Counted from the first letter of the stretch, positions 27,025 through 36,766 are shown. The stretch is 64,000 bases of DNA from Ahrensia marina (GCF_001293565.1 NZ_JXMU01000010.1:124001-188000), one strand, 5' to 3'. Numbers and translations: made by a program. Notes: generated from the sequence alone by a model not told the origin.

Positions 27025-28227
27025 ATGCGTGACAAAACCCAAGATTTTTCGACCCGTGCCATCCACCACGGTTATGACGCTCAATCCGAACATGGCGCGT
27101 TGAACCCGCCGATCTATATGACCTCCACTTTTACGTTTGAAAGTGCGGAGGCCGGCGGTGCAATGTTTGCCGGTGAAAAGGAAGGGCATTTCTACACCCG
27201 CATTTCCAACCCGACACTGGACCATCTGGAAAAGCGGATTGCCAATCTGGAAGGTGCCGAAGCAGGTCTTTCCACAGCATCGGGCATGGGGGCGATCACC
27301 TCGACACTCTGGTCTTTTCTGGAGGCCGGTGACGAGATCATCATCGACAAGACGCTTTACGGCTGTACCTTTGCGTTCATGACGCACGGCCTGCCGCGCT
27401 TTGGCGTCAATGTTAAACTGGTTGATATGACAACGCCTGCCAATCTGACAGAGGCAATCAGCGACAAAACCAAACTTGTCTATTTTGAAACACCGGCCAA
27501 CCCGAACAACAGGCTTGTTGATATAGCTGCTATTTCCGAAATCGCCCATCGTGCAAGCGCAAAAGTTGTTGTCGACAATACATACGCCACGCCGGTTATC
27601 ACACGCCCTATCGAACATGGCGCGGATATCGTTCTACATTCTGCCACGAAGTTTCTAAGCGGTCATGGCGATGTTGTCGCCGGACTGATCGTCGGCAGTT
27701 TGGAAGACATCACGCAGATCAGGCTTGTGGGTTTGAAGGATATGACCGGCGCTGTCATGTCTCCGATGACGGCAATGCTGCTTCTGCGCGGCATAAAAAC
27801 ACTGGAACTGCGCGTTGAAAGACATTGCCAAACCGCATTCAAGGTGGCCAAGGCGTTAGAGGCGCATCCGGCTGTGCTGAATGTATTTTATCCCGGTCTT
27901 GAAAGCTTCCCGCAACATGAACTGGCCTGCCGGCAAATGTCGAATTTCGGCGGTATGATTCCGTTCGAGGTAAAAGGCGGAAAAGCTGCCGGAATTGCCG
28001 TGATGAACAGACTGAACCTCATCCAGCGCGCCGTCAGCCTTGGCGATGCGGAAAGCCTTATCCAGCATCCCGCCAGCATGACACACTCCACCTATTCACC
28101 CGAAGAACGGGCTGAACACGGCATTGCCGAAGGCCTTGTGCGTTTATCCGTCGGGCTGGAAGGCGCGCAGGATATTATCGACGATTTACAGGCGGCATTA
28201 GGCGCGCATAACATGCCATGTGATTGA
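27025..28227 (+). CDS. mdeA: L-methionine gamma-lyase
   Basis: It cleaves L-methionine to methanethiol, ammonia and 2-oxobutyrate with PLP. The 400-residue Cys/Met-metabolism enzyme has the PLP lysine K209 in HSATKFLSGHGD, the phosphate-binding SGMGAITS, and Tyr112-Gly-Cys114-Thr. The Cys in this YGCT motif is the residue that marks methionine gamma-lyases apart from cystathionine gamma-lyases and synthases. The N-terminal FSTRAIHHGYDAQSEHGALN also fits. It is followed by a 2-oxoacid dehydrogenase E1 gene and preceded by a divergent Lrp regulator. Confidence 0.9.
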   Translation: MRDKTQDFSTRAIHHGYDAQSEHGALNPPIYMTSTFTFESAEAGGAMFAGEKEGHFYTRISNPTLDHLEKRIANLEGAEAGLSTASGMGAITSTLWSFLEAGDEIIIDKTLYGCTFAFMTHGLPRFGVNVKLVDMTTPANLTEAISDKTKLVYFETPANPNNRLVDIAAISEIAHRASAKVVVDNTYATPVITRPIEHGADIVLHSATKFLSGHGDVVAGLIVGSLEDITQIRLVGLKDMTGAVMSPMTAMLLLRGIKTLELRVERHCQTAFKVAKALEAHPAVLNVFYPGLESFPQHELACRQMSNFGGMIPFEVKGGKAAGIAVMNRLNLIQRAVSLGDAESLIQHPASMTHSTYSPEERAEHGIAEGLVRLSVGLEGAQDIIDDLQAALGAHNMPCD

Positions 28228-28293
28228 TCGGGCAGCGATCCGGCACACCCTGTACGTCACCCTCAACCGGTCCAAAGGAAGCAAAAGCGCACC

Positions 28294-30678
28294 ATGTCCC
28301 ACATTGACAAAGCACATCTTAAAACCATCGAACAACGGTTGTTGTGGCTGTCGCATTGGATGATCCACAATGCCAACCATATCCGCCCGAAGGTGGATGG
28401 GATTAAGATCGGCGGGCATCAGGCATCCTCGGCTTCAATGGTGTCAATTATGACAGCGCTTTATTTCAGCGCCCTTCGACCGGAAGACCGCGTTGCGGTT
28501 AAACCGCACGCCTCCCCTATTTTCCACGCCATACAATATCTGATGGGCAATCAAACGAGTGAGAAAATGGAAAACTTCCGCGGGTTTCACGGCGTACAGA
28601 GCTATCCGAGCCGCACCAAGGATATTGATGATGTTGATTTTTCAACCGGCTCGGTCGGCTTGGGTGTCGCAATCACATCCTTTGCTTCAATCATACAGGA
28701 TTATATCACCGCGAAAGATTGGGGCAGCGATGTGCCTCTCGGCCGCATGATCGCATTGGTGGGTGATGCTGAACTGGATGAAGGCAATATCTACGAAGCG
28801 TTGCAGGAAGGCTGGAAAAACGATCTGCGCAACACTTGGTGGATTATCGACTATAACCGCCAGTCACTTGATGGTGTGGTTCGGGAAGGCCTTTTCAAGC
28901 GCATTGAAAAAATTTTCGATGCTTTTGGCTGGGATGTTGTCAAAGTCAAATATGGTGCACTGCAACGCGCGGCATTCAAAGAACCCGGCGGCGACAAGCT
29001 GCGCGAGTGGATCGACAATTGCCCGAACCAGCTATACTCGGCTCTGACCTTTATGGGCGGCGCAGTCTGGCGCGAACGTTTGATGGATGCGCTTGGCGAT
29101 CAGGGCGACGTTACCGCACTTATTGAAGCACGCAGCGACCAGCAATTGGCCGAATTGATGGAAAATCTGGGCGGCAATTGCGTGCAGACCATGGCCGAAA
29201 CCTTTGACGCCATAGACCATGATCGCCCCATTTGTTTTCTGGCCTATACGATCAAGGGCTGGGGCACGCCGATTGCCGGTCATAAAGACAATCATGGCGG
29301 CCTGATGAACAAGGCCCAAATGGCCGACTGGCAAAAACATATGGGCGTTGCCGAAGGTGAAGAGTGGGAAAAATTCGCAACGGTAAAAGACGTTTCCGCT
29401 TTTCAGGAAGCGCTGCAAAAAGCCCCCTTCTTTGCAAAAGGCGTTCGCCGCTACGCGGATAAAACGCTTGACGTTCCGGCAATCGAACTGTCCAGCGACC
29501 GCGAAATTTCAACCCAGATGGCGTTCGGCAAAATTCTTGATGAGCTTTCCAAAGGCGACAGCGATCTGGCCGCGCGCATTGTCACGACATCACCGGATGT
29601 TACCGGCACCACGAACCTTGGCCCGTGGGTGAACAGGCGCAAGCTATTTGCCCGCACAGAGCAGTCAGACACTTTTATCAACGAGAAAATACCGTCAACG
29701 GCAAAATGGGAATTCACCCCGAAAGGCCAGCATATTGAGCTTGGCATTGCCGAGATGAACCTGTTTCTGCTGCTTGGTGCCGCCGGATTGTCCCATTCAT
29801 TGTTCGGCAAACGCATTATACCCATCGGCACGGTCTACGACCCCTTTGTGGCGCGCGGTCTCGATGCGCTAAACTACGCCTGCTATCAGGATGCACGGTT
29901 TATGATTGTCGGCACACCGTCAGGTATCACGCTCGCACCTGAAGGCGGCGCACATCAGTCCATCGGAACACCGCTGATCGGCATGAGTCAGGACGGGCTT
30001 GCCAGCTTTGAACCTGCCTTTGCCGACGAGCTTGCTGTCATCATGCAGTGGGCATTTGATTATATGCAGCGCGACGGCGAAGGCGATCCCGATGAGCGTA
30101 CCTGGCTACGCGATGAAACCGGTGGTTCAGTCTATCTACGTTTGACAACCAATCCGATCGAACAACCCGGCAAACGCATTGACGATGATTTCAGGCAAGG
30201 CGCGATTGACGGTGCCTATTGGCTGCGCAAGCCCGGCCCGAACTGTGAAGTCGTCATTGCCTATCAGGGCGCTGTCGCACCAGAAGCGATAAAAGCCGCC
30301 GGCATAATCGCCGAGAGGCGGCGTGACATCGGCGTGTTGGCCATAACCTCCGCCGACCGTCTCAATGCAGGCTGGACAGCGGCGCAGCGTGCCCGTGCGC
30401 GGGGCACAAAATCGGCTGAAAGCCATTTGGAGAAATTGCTCGGTGATTTGCAGGACCATTGTAAAATCGTCACCGTGATTGACGGTCATCCTGCAACACT
30501 TGGCTGGATTGGTTCGGTGAAAGGCCATCAGACAATTCCGCTGGGTGTCGAACATTTTGGCCAAACAGGAACAATCGGCGATCTTTACAAACATTTCGGC
30601 ATTGATGCCAATTCCATCGTTGAGAAAGTGGCCGGGCTAACCGAGGGAAGATCCATTTCCCCAAGATCAAACATTTAG
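28294..30678 (+). CDS. mdeB: AceE-like homodimeric 2-oxoacid (2-oxobutyrate) dehydrogenase E1 component
   Basis: The 794-residue thiamine-diphosphate enzyme resembles the homodimeric pyruvate dehydrogenase E1 (AceE, about 890 residues) but is shorter. The ThDP motif starts at GDAELDEG (about residue 155) and ends with the N of IDYNRQS (about 186). Other blocks are HASPIFHAIQYLMG, KGWGTPIAGHKDNHGG and GTPSGITLAPEGGAHQSIGTP. In P. putida the neighbour of methionine gamma-lyase, mdeB, encodes an AceE homologue acting on 2-oxobutyrate. Adjacency here supports oxidative decarboxylation of methionine-derived 2-oxobutyrate to propionyl-CoA. E2 and E3 partners are not in the window. Confidence 0.85.
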   Translation: MSHIDKAHLKTIEQRLLWLSHWMIHNANHIRPKVDGIKIGGHQASSASMVSIMTALYFSALRPEDRVAVKPHASPIFHAIQYLMGNQTSEKMENFRGFHGVQSYPSRTKDIDDVDFSTGSVGLGVAITSFASIIQDYITAKDWGSDVPLGRMIALVGDAELDEGNIYEALQEGWKNDLRNTWWIIDYNRQSLDGVVREGLFKRIEKIFDAFGWDVVKVKYGALQRAAFKEPGGDKLREWIDNCPNQLYSALTFMGGAVWRERLMDALGDQGDVTALIEARSDQQLAELMENLGGNCVQTMAETFDAIDHDRPICFLAYTIKGWGTPIAGHKDNHGGLMNKAQMADWQKHMGVAEGEEWEKFATVKDVSAFQEALQKAPFFAKGVRRYADKTLDVPAIELSSDREISTQMAFGKILDELSKGDSDLAARIVTTSPDVTGTTNLGPWVNRRKLFARTEQSDTFINEKIPSTAKWEFTPKGQHIELGIAEMNLFLLLGAAGLSHSLFGKRIIPIGTVYDPFVARGLDALNYACYQDARFMIVGTPSGITLAPEGGAHQSIGTPLIGMSQDGLASFEPAFADELAVIMQWAFDYMQRDGEGDPDERTWLRDETGGSVYLRLTTNPIEQPGKRIDDDFRQGAIDGAYWLRKPGPNCEVVIAYQGAVAPEAIKAAGIIAERRRDIGVLAITSADRLNAGWTAAQRARARGTKSAESHLEKLLGDLQDHCKIVTVIDGHPATLGWIGSVKGHQTIPLGVEHFGQTGTIGDLYKHFGIDANSIVEKVAGLTEGRSISPRSNI

Positions 30679-30793
30679 GCAAAGCCAGATCGCTTGAGCC
30701 ATAATTCTGGTGAAAGACCGATCTGCGTGCTTCTCGCGGCGCTGAATCATATTGACAGTAAATTCATATAAAATGTAACGTCATTTCACTATT

Positions 30794-30938
30794 TTGGGAG
30801 AATCGGACTTACCGATGCCGAAGGAGCAACCACCCCGGAAACTCTCAGGCAAATGGACCAATTTAGTGCAATGACTCTGGAGAGAGGCCGAAGGCCCGCC
30901 GAAGGGATAACAATCTCAGGCACATAGACAGAGGGGGT
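30794..30938 (+). promoter_or_regulatory. Tandem glycine riboswitch
   Basis: Two glycine aptamers follow one another upstream of gcvT. The first runs from GGGAGAATCGG through CCGAAGGAGCAA to ACTCTCAGGCAAATGGACC. The second runs from TCTGGAGAGAGGCCGAAGG through CCGCCGAAGGGATAA to ATCTCAGGCACATAGACAGA. The repeated GCCGAAGG and CTCAGGCA blocks are diagnostic of the family. It should turn on the glycine cleavage operon when glycine is abundant. A hairpin, CCGGATCATCCGG (30970-30982), lies between the second aptamer and gcvT and may be part of the expression platform. Nothing else is seen in 30679-30793. Confidence 0.93.
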
Positions 30939-31000
30939 ATCATCATCCGCATCCGCGGTATGACTGGTGCCGGATCATCCGGTTTAATTGAGAGGGCCGG

Positions 31001-32110
31001 ATGGAAAATTTAAAAACAACTGCACTTCATGAACTACATTTGAATCTCGGTGCCAAAATGGTGCCGTTTGCAGGCTATGAGATGCCTGTGCAATATCCCG
31101 CCGGTGTAATGAAGGAGCATCTGCACACCCGCGCCAAGGCCGGTCTTTTTGATGTCAGCCATATGGGACAGGTTTTGCTGCATGGCGATGACGCTGCTCT
31201 GCAATTGGAAACGCTTGTGCCGGTTGATGTGGCAAATCTGCCTGAAGGCAGACAGCGCTATGGTTTTTTCACCAATGAGAACGGCGGTATTTTGGACGAC
31301 ATCATGATCGCCAATAGAGGCGACCATCTTTTTGTTGTCGTCAATGCGGCCTGTAAAGATGCTGACATTGCGCATATGGAGAAGAACCTTCAGTGCAAGG
31401 TTGAAACAATCAGCGGCCGCTCTCTTCTGGCGCTGCAAGGCCCTGCCTCGGAAGCTGTTTTAAGCCAGATCGTACCTGACGTTAAAGACATGCGCTTTAT
31501 GGATGTGCGCATTGTTAACAGTAGCTTTGGCACGCTGTGGATTTCGCGCTCGGGTTATACCGGTGAAGACGGTTTTGAAATTTCCGTTGAGGATTCCCAA
31601 GCCATAAAATTGGCCGAAGAACTTCTGGCCAGCGAAGATGTATTACCAATCGGCTTGGGCGCACGTGACAGCTTGCGCTTGGAGGCGGGACTTTGCCTTT
31701 ATGGTAACGATATTGACGAAACGACCTCCCCTTTGGAAGCCGGACTGCAATGGGCCATTCAAAAATCACGGCGCAAGGATGGTGCGCGCGCTGGCGGTTT
31801 CCCCGGCGCCGAGCATATCCTTGGCCAATTCGACAATGGCGTTAAGCGTCAACGGGTCGGCTTACAGCCTGAAGGCCGTGCCCCGATGCGCGCTGGCACC
31901 AAACTTTTTGCAAGCGAAAATGATGAAACAGCGATTGGCGAAGTGACCTCCGGTGCTTTTGGCCCGACAGTCGAGCGCCCTGTTTCCATGGCCTATGTGA
32001 GCGCAGACCATTCTGACACAGACACGGTTGTTTTTGGCGATGTGCGCGGCAAACGTCTGCCCGCGCGCATTTGCACTCTGCCCTTCACGCCTTTAAATTT
32101 TAAACGATAA
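31001..32110 (+). CDS. gcvT: Glycine cleavage system T protein (aminomethyltransferase)
   Basis: The 369-residue protein transfers the methylene unit from the aminomethyl-lipoyl H protein to tetrahydrofolate, releasing ammonia. It starts ENLKTTALHELHLNLGAKMV and has the GcvT blocks LFDVSHMGQV, NENGGILDDIMI and SRSGYTGEDGFEI. The conserved IGLGARDSLRLEAGLCLYG contains the acidic Asp of the folate site. It is first in the gcvT-gcvH-gcvP operon behind the glycine riboswitch. Confidence 0.96.
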   Translation: MENLKTTALHELHLNLGAKMVPFAGYEMPVQYPAGVMKEHLHTRAKAGLFDVSHMGQVLLHGDDAALQLETLVPVDVANLPEGRQRYGFFTNENGGILDDIMIANRGDHLFVVVNAACKDADIAHMEKNLQCKVETISGRSLLALQGPASEAVLSQIVPDVKDMRFMDVRIVNSSFGTLWISRSGYTGEDGFEISVEDSQAIKLAEELLASEDVLPIGLGARDSLRLEAGLCLYGNDIDETTSPLEAGLQWAIQKSRRKDGARAGGFPGAEHILGQFDNGVKRQRVGLQPEGRAPMRAGTKLFASENDETAIGEVTSGAFGPTVERPVSMAYVSADHSDTDTVVFGDVRGKRLPARICTLPFTPLNFKR

Positions 32111-32130
32111 TAATTTCGGAGATTATAAAT

Positions 32131-32490
32131 ATGAAGTTCACAGAAGAACATGAATGGCTACGTGCCGAAGGTGACCTCGTGGTTGTCGGCATTACAAAAT
32201 ATGCCGCGGAACAACTAGGCGACGTTGTTTTTGTCGAACTGCCAGATGCCGATACCGACGTATCAAAAGGTGACGATGTTGTTGTTATTGAAAGCGTAAA
32301 AGTCGCCTCTGACATTCTTGCACCGCTGGATGGAACAATTGTCGAAGTGAACGAGAAGCTTGGCGATGAGCCCGCGCTTGTAAACAGCGATCCGCTTGAC
32401 GCTGGCTGGTTCTTCAAGATGAAGCTGAAAGACGCTTCCGAGCTGGACTCGCTGATGGATGAAACCGCCTACAACGCGATGATCGCTTAA
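32131..32490 (+). CDS. gcvH: Glycine cleavage system H protein
   Basis: This 119-residue lipoyl carrier shuttles the aminomethyl group between P, T and L proteins. The lipoylated lysine is K57 in [12 protein letters not shown]. Other family blocks are [32 protein letters not shown] and [16 protein letters not shown]-like [20 protein letters not shown] precedes the ATG, and 20 bp separate it from gcvT. Confidence 0.97.
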   Translation: MKFTEEHEWLRAEGDLVVVGITKYAAEQLGDVVFVELPDADTDVSKGDDVVVIESVKVASDILAPLDGTIVEVNEKLGDEPALVNSDPLDAGWFFKMKLKDASELDSLMDETAYNAMIA

Positions 32491-32504
32491 CGGAGCCTTT
32501 ATAA

Positions 32505-35339
32505 ATGTCTTTTGTTCCGACAAAATACGAACCATATGATTTTGCCAACCGGCGCCATATTGGTCCTTCCCCTGCTGAAATCGCTGACATGCTTAAGGTT
32601 ATCGGTGTCAAAAGTCTTGATGACTTGATTAACCAGACTGTACCCGACAGCATTCGTCAAAAAGAGCCGCTAGATTTCGGCAAACCTTTGTCGGAACGCG
32701 ACCTGCTCTGGCACATGCGGGAAGTCGCCAATAAGAACGAAGTTTTTACATCGATGATCGGCCAGGGATATTATGGCACGGTAACGCCGCCTGCTATCCA
32801 ACGTAATATTCTGGAAAATCCGGCTTGGTACACGGCCTATACGCCCTATCAGCCGGAGATCAGTCAGGGCCGCCTCGAAGCCCTGCTCAACTTCCAGACC
32901 ATGATCTGTGATCTGACAGGCTTGGACGTTGCCAACGCTTCCCTGCTCGATGAAGGCACTGCGGCAGCCGAAGCCATGACAATGGCGCAGCGCGTCTCCA
33001 AATCTAAAGCAAAGCAGTTCTTTATTGACGAAAACTGCCACGCTCAAAACATCAATGTGATGAAAACCCGCGCCGAACCGCTCGGCATTGAAATCATCGT
33101 CGGCCCGGTTGAGCAATTGGACCCAGCAGCCGTATTTGGGGCGATTTTCCAATATCCGGGCACACGCGGCGGATTGCAGGACTTCACATCGCAGATTGAA
33201 GCGCTTCACAACGAAAAAGCGCTCGGCATTGTGATTGCAGACCCGATGGCGCTGGCCTTGCTCAAAGAGCCGGGCGCAATGGGCGCGGATATTGCTGTCG
33301 GATCGACGCAGCGCTTTGGTGTACCGATGGGATTTGGTGGGCCGCACGCCGCCTATATGTCATGCCGTGATGCCTATAAGCGTTCCCTGCCTGGCCGTAT
33401 TGTTGGCGTTTCCAAAGATGCGCGCGGCAATCAGGCATACCGTCTGTCACTGCAAACACGCGAACAACATATCCGCCGTGAAAAAGCGACATCAAACGTG
33501 TGTACAGCGCAGGCTTTGCTTGCCGTGATCGCGGGCTTTTACGCTGTCTTTCATGGCGCGGAAGGCGTCAAAGCCATCGCCCAGCAAATCCACCTTAAAG
33601 CGGCACGCATTGCAAAAGCCCTGTCCGCCAACGGGTTTGAACTCGAACACAACGCGTTTTTTGATACAATCTGCGTCGAAGTCGGCGCCATGCAGGGCGC
33701 AATTTTAGAGTCCGCACGGGCACGCAAAATCAATTTGCGCAAAATCGGCACAAGCAAATTGGGCATTTCTGTCGACGAGACAACACGCCTTGAATCGCTT
33801 TCAGACCTGCTGGAGGCCTTTGGCATTAAAGATGGCATTGATAATAAAGAGCCGGATTATTGCCTGCCGGAGGCATTGGTACGAGAAACTGAATATTTCC
33901 AGCATGCCATCTTCCAGATGAACCGCGCTGAAACGGAAATGATGCGCTATATGCGCAGGCTCGCAGACCGCGATCTGGCATTGGACCGTGCGATGATACC
34001 GCTTGGTTCCTGCACCATGAAGCTGAACTCTGCTGCGGAAATGATGCCGATCACATGGCCGGAATTTTCAAATCTTCACCCCTACGCGCCAAGCGAACAG
34101 GTTGAAGGCTATAATGAAATGCTCGCCGACCTGTCGGAAAAACTATGCATGATCACCGGCTATGACGCGATGTCAATGCAGCCGAACTCCGGCGCGCAAG
34201 GCGAATATGCGGGCCTTCTGACAATTCGCGCCTATCACCGTTCGCGCGGTGACAATGAGCGCAATGTTTGTCTTATTCCCGTCTCCGCGCACGGCACAAA
34301 TCCGGCATCCGCTCAAATGGCAGGTATGGAAGTTGTCGTTGTTAAATCGGCTGAAAACGGCGATATCGACATTGACGATTTCCGCGAAAAGGCAAAAGCG
34401 GCCGGAGACCGTCTGGCGGCTTGCATGATCACCTACCCGTCAACGCATGGCGTGTTTGAAGAAACCGTTCGCGAAATTTGTGATATCACACATGAGTTTG
34501 GCGGACAGGTATATCTGGACGGCGCTAATTTGAACGCGATGGTCGGCTTGGCAAAGCCGGGCGAGATCGGCTCCGACGTCAGCCATTTGAACCTGCATAA
34601 GACATTTTGTATTCCGCACGGCGGCGGCGGCCCCGGCATGGGACCAATTGGTGTGAAAAGCCATCTTGAACCTTTCCTGCCGGGCAATCCCGCGGATGAT
34701 GAAAGCGCCGTATCCAGTGCAAATTATGGCTCTGCATCCATCCTGCCGATCAGTTGGGCCTACTGCCTGATGATGGGCGGCAGCGGCTTAACGCAGGCAA
34801 CCAAGATCGCAATCCTGAACGCCAACTACATCGCCAAACGTCTGGAAGACGGCTTTGATGTTCTCTTTAAGGGCCGCAAAGGACGTGTTGCCCATGAGTG
34901 CATTTTAGACACAAGACCGTTTGCAGACAGTGCCCATGTCACCGTTGAGGATATTGCCAAGCGCCTGATTGATAGCGGTTTCCATGCGCCGACAATGAGC
35001 TGGCCGGTTGCAGGGACATTGATGGTCGAACCGACAGAGAGCGAAACAAAAGCCGAGCTTGACCGCTTTTGTGATGCAATGCTGTCTATCCGCAATGAGA
35101 TTGCAGCCATTGAAAGCGGTGACATGGATGCGGAAAACAATCCGCTGAAAAATGCACCGCATACAACAGCCGATCTGATTGCCGAATGGGATCGCCCCTA
35201 TTCGCGCGAAGCCGGATGTTTCCCCGCCGGTGCATTCAGGGTTGATAAATACTGGCCGTCCGTGGGCCGTATCGACAACGCCTTTGGTGATAGAAATCTC
35301 GTCTGCACCTGCCCGCCGCTTGAAAACTATCTTGATTGA
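32505..35339 (+). CDS. gcvP: Glycine dehydrogenase (decarboxylating), P protein
   Basis: This single-chain P protein of 944 residues decarboxylates glycine with PLP and loads the aminomethyl group onto lipoyl-H. The N-terminal half is the catalytically silent repeat ([33 protein letters not shown]). The C-terminal half carries the PLP lysine K699 in [19 protein letters not shown]. The ends [19 protein letters not shown] are typical. The gene ends the operon; an imperfect 11-bp hairpin at 35368-35394 follows. Confidence 0.97.
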   Translation: MSFVPTKYEPYDFANRRHIGPSPAEIADMLKVIGVKSLDDLINQTVPDSIRQKEPLDFGKPLSERDLLWHMREVANKNEVFTSMIGQGYYGTVTPPAIQRNILENPAWYTAYTPYQPEISQGRLEALLNFQTMICDLTGLDVANASLLDEGTAAAEAMTMAQRVSKSKAKQFFIDENCHAQNINVMKTRAEPLGIEIIVGPVEQLDPAAVFGAIFQYPGTRGGLQDFTSQIEALHNEKALGIVIADPMALALLKEPGAMGADIAVGSTQRFGVPMGFGGPHAAYMSCRDAYKRSLPGRIVGVSKDARGNQAYRLSLQTREQHIRREKATSNVCTAQALLAVIAGFYAVFHGAEGVKAIAQQIHLKAARIAKALSANGFELEHNAFFDTICVEVGAMQGAILESARARKINLRKIGTSKLGISVDETTRLESLSDLLEAFGIKDGIDNKEPDYCLPEALVRETEYFQHAIFQMNRAETEMMRYMRRLADRDLALDRAMIPLGSCTMKLNSAAEMMPITWPEFSNLHPYAPSEQVEGYNEMLADLSEKLCMITGYDAMSMQPNSGAQGEYAGLLTIRAYHRSRGDNERNVCLIPVSAHGTNPASAQMAGMEVVVVKSAENGDIDIDDFREKAKAAGDRLAACMITYPSTHGVFEETVREICDITHEFGGQVYLDGANLNAMVGLAKPGEIGSDVSHLNLHKTFCIPHGGGGPGMGPIGVKSHLEPFLPGNPADDESAVSSANYGSASILPISWAYCLMMGGSGLTQATKIAILNANYIAKRLEDGFDVLFKGRKGRVAHECILDTRPFADSAHVTVEDIAKRLIDSGFHAPTMSWPVAGTLMVEPTESETKAELDRFCDAMLSIRNEIAAIESGDMDAENNPLKNAPHTTADLIAEWDRPYSREAGCFPAGAFRVDKYWPSVGRIDNAFGDRNLVCTCPPLENYLD

Positions 35340-35367
35340 TATGAACGCGCGCAGCGCTTCACAATAC

Positions 35368-35394
35368 CGGCGGTCCGGAATTTCCGGATCGCCG
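35368..35394. terminator. Hairpin downstream of gcvP, probable terminator
   Basis: Arms CGGCGGTCCGG (35368-35378) and CCGGATCGCCG (35384-35394) pair over 11 bp with one G-T wobble around a 5-nt loop, 29 bp after the gcvP stop. No clear T-tract follows, so termination efficiency is uncertain. Confidence 0.5.
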
Positions 35395-35494
35395 CTTCCC
35401 ACAAAGCTTTGATTGAGCTTGACAGCTTTGGGCTTTGATGTAGCCTTAATTCTATGAAAAACGCACCGGCACATAATCGCTATTGCTTGAGGGT

Positions 35495-35658
35495 AATTCC
35501 GGCACGGAATTAGACCCCGAATCGTGCAGTCATGCATCGATATCGGGGCGCGTTGATTATCGGATAAACCGATCTTTCCCGGAGAAAACCGGGATCCCCA
35601 TTTATTAATCTGCCATTGATCGTAAGCGCTTCATTGCTGTGCGCTTCGCGGTGCAATG
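35495..35658. ncRNA. Hairpin-rich intergenic region, candidate small RNA or structured leader
   Basis: The 340-bp gap between gcvP and the first Rnk-like gene contains four near-consecutive strong hairpins. They are 35495-35511 (perfect 7-bp arms), 35515-35548 (CCCCGA/TCGGGG outer stem with an inner 8-bp stem and GTCA loop), 35559-35573 (ATCGG/CCGAT) and 35577-35594 (TCCCGG/CCGGGA). A fifth (CATTGC/GCAATG) covers 35632-35658. No coding frame explains them. A TTGACA at about 35418 could be a -35 element, but no convincing -10 was found. It could be a small RNA on either strand or a long leader of the Rnk-like gene. No Rfam family is recognised. Confidence 0.45.
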
Positions 35659-35679
35659 ACGTTTTTAAGCGAACGCATT

Positions 35680-36093
35680 ATGACCTCTTCATCTCCAAGA
35701 ATAATAATCGGTGAAACCGATTTTACCAGACTGACCAATCTTGCCGAAGCAACCGCCCGTTCCAACAGCGCGGTAGCAGACTTTCTGATGTCGGAGCTTG
35801 ATCGCGCGACGGTTAAGCCCGATCATTTGGTCAAGCCAACCACCGTCAAGATGGGCTCTACCCTGACTTATGAAACCGATCATGGTGAGCATAGAACCGT
35901 TACGCTGGTGTTTCCGGTTGATGCCGACATTTCACGCGGCAGAATTTCTATCCTGACACCCATCGGTGCGGCATTGATTGGTCTGCGTGTCGGGCAATCA
36001 ATTAATTGGACAGCACCAAACGGTGAAAAGCATAAGCTGACCATCATTTCCGCCAATGCCGAACAGGAAGCTTTTGATCGGGCGGCGCAATAA
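35680..36093 (+). CDS. rnk: Rnk family nucleoside diphosphate kinase regulator (GreA/GreB C-terminal-like)
   Basis: This 137-residue protein matches the usual Rnk length. A short N-terminal coiled-coil-like segment (FTRLTNLAEATARSNSAVAD, FLMSELDRA) precedes a GreA/GreB C-terminal FKBP-like domain. The domain has VKMGSTLTYETDHGEHRTVTLVFP, the P-x-D block FPVDADISRGRISILTPIGAALIGLR and GQSINWTAPNGEKHKLTII. Rnk binds RNA polymerase or influences NDK activity and nucleotide pools; which applies here is unknown. ATG 35680 was chosen to fit family length over an ATG 24 bp upstream inside a hairpin. It has a paralogue just downstream. Confidence 0.8.
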   Translation: MTSSSPRIIIGETDFTRLTNLAEATARSNSAVADFLMSELDRATVKPDHLVKPTTVKMGSTLTYETDHGEHRTVTLVFPVDADISRGRISILTPIGAALIGLRVGQSINWTAPNGEKHKLTIISANAEQEAFDRAAQ

Positions 36094-36161
36094 TGCTGAA
36101 CACGCACGATACATTCAACAGATTAGCTCTATCAGGAGGATGCCTGCTGGCAGGATTTTAG

Positions 36162-36192
36162 CCCCTGCGCGGCACAATCGTGCTGCCAGGGG
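36162..36192 (+). promoter_or_regulatory. Strong hairpin in the leader between two Rnk-like genes
   Basis: Thirteen base pairs with one bulged C and one G-T pair close a 4-nt AATC loop (arms start CCCCTG and end CAGGGG). It lies 52 bp before the second Rnk-like start. A smaller CCTG/CAGG hairpin lies 5' of it and a CCC-TTC-GGG hairpin 3' of it, just upstream of the GGAG at the start. It could be a terminator without T-tract, or a translation-control leader. Confidence 0.5.
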
Positions 36193-36244
36193 AACAGTCC
36201 ACTTTCATCATTGAAAATGCCCTTCGGGTGCCAGGAGACTAATC

Positions 36245-36751
36245 ATGATTTCTCATGAATGTATTTTAACGCAAAGCAATGCCGCTCTATTGCATAAGCT
36301 TTTTGAAGCACAGCAACAGCAAAACACTCTGTTTGCAAGACTTCTAAAATCGAAACTAGACAACGCCCAAATCTGTCCGGAACACGATATTCCCGACGAT
36401 ATCGTTACGCTGGATAGCCGTGTCACCTACAGCGTGAATGCGGCTTTTACCGACACCCGTATCATTTCAGCGCGCAACAGCAGCAATATTGTCGGGCTGT
36501 CCCTGCCGGTGACAAATTTAAGAGGCCTTGCGCTCATCGGTCTAAGGCAAAGCCAATATTTTACACTGATTCGACCAGATCACAGCGCGGACCGGCTATA
36601 TGTCGAAAAAATCCAGTTTCAGCCGGAGACACACCGGCAGCTTTTAAAAGATGCAATTATTGCCAATTCGCCTGCACAGCGGCGCGCATCCATCAAGCTT
36701 GTTCACTCGGTGGCCACACGCTCCGACTTTTTCTCACAAACATCCCAATAA
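36245..36751 (+). CDS. Second GreA/GreB-C-terminal-like (Rnk-type) protein
   Basis: This 168-residue paralogue of the preceding Rnk-like protein keeps the same layout: an N-terminal helical segment (LLHKLFEAQQQQNTLFARLL) and a domain with DDIVTLDSRVTYSVN, LSLPVTNLRGLALIGLRQSQ. The otherwise conserved Asp-rich PVDAD-type block is reduced to PVTN. It has an extra ~30-residue basic C-terminal tail (LVHSVATRSDFF). Divergence from its neighbour suggests a different partner. CCAGGAGACT precedes the ATG. The tandem arrangement is a duplication followed by divergence (inference). Confidence 0.7.
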   Translation: MISHECILTQSNAALLHKLFEAQQQQNTLFARLLKSKLDNAQICPEHDIPDDIVTLDSRVTYSVNAAFTDTRIISARNSSNIVGLSLPVTNLRGLALIGLRQSQYFTLIRPDHSADRLYVEKIQFQPETHRQLLKDAIIANSPAQRRASIKLVHSVATRSDFFSQTSQ

Positions 36752-36766
36752 ACATTTTGCACATGG

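Noticed and set aside
32670-33347. Long antisense open frames inside gcvP, and similar ones inside nrdJ (60676-61200) and elsewhere
   Set aside because: They are shadows of well-supported genes on the other strand, without ribosome sites or recognisable domains.
36136-36220. A short frame after AGGAGG beginning ATGCCTGCT and ending at TGA 25 codons later, with three His near the end, as a leader peptide
   Set aside because: AGGAGG touches the ATG with no spacing, and the frame runs through the strong hairpin. It may be chance; only the hairpin is reported.
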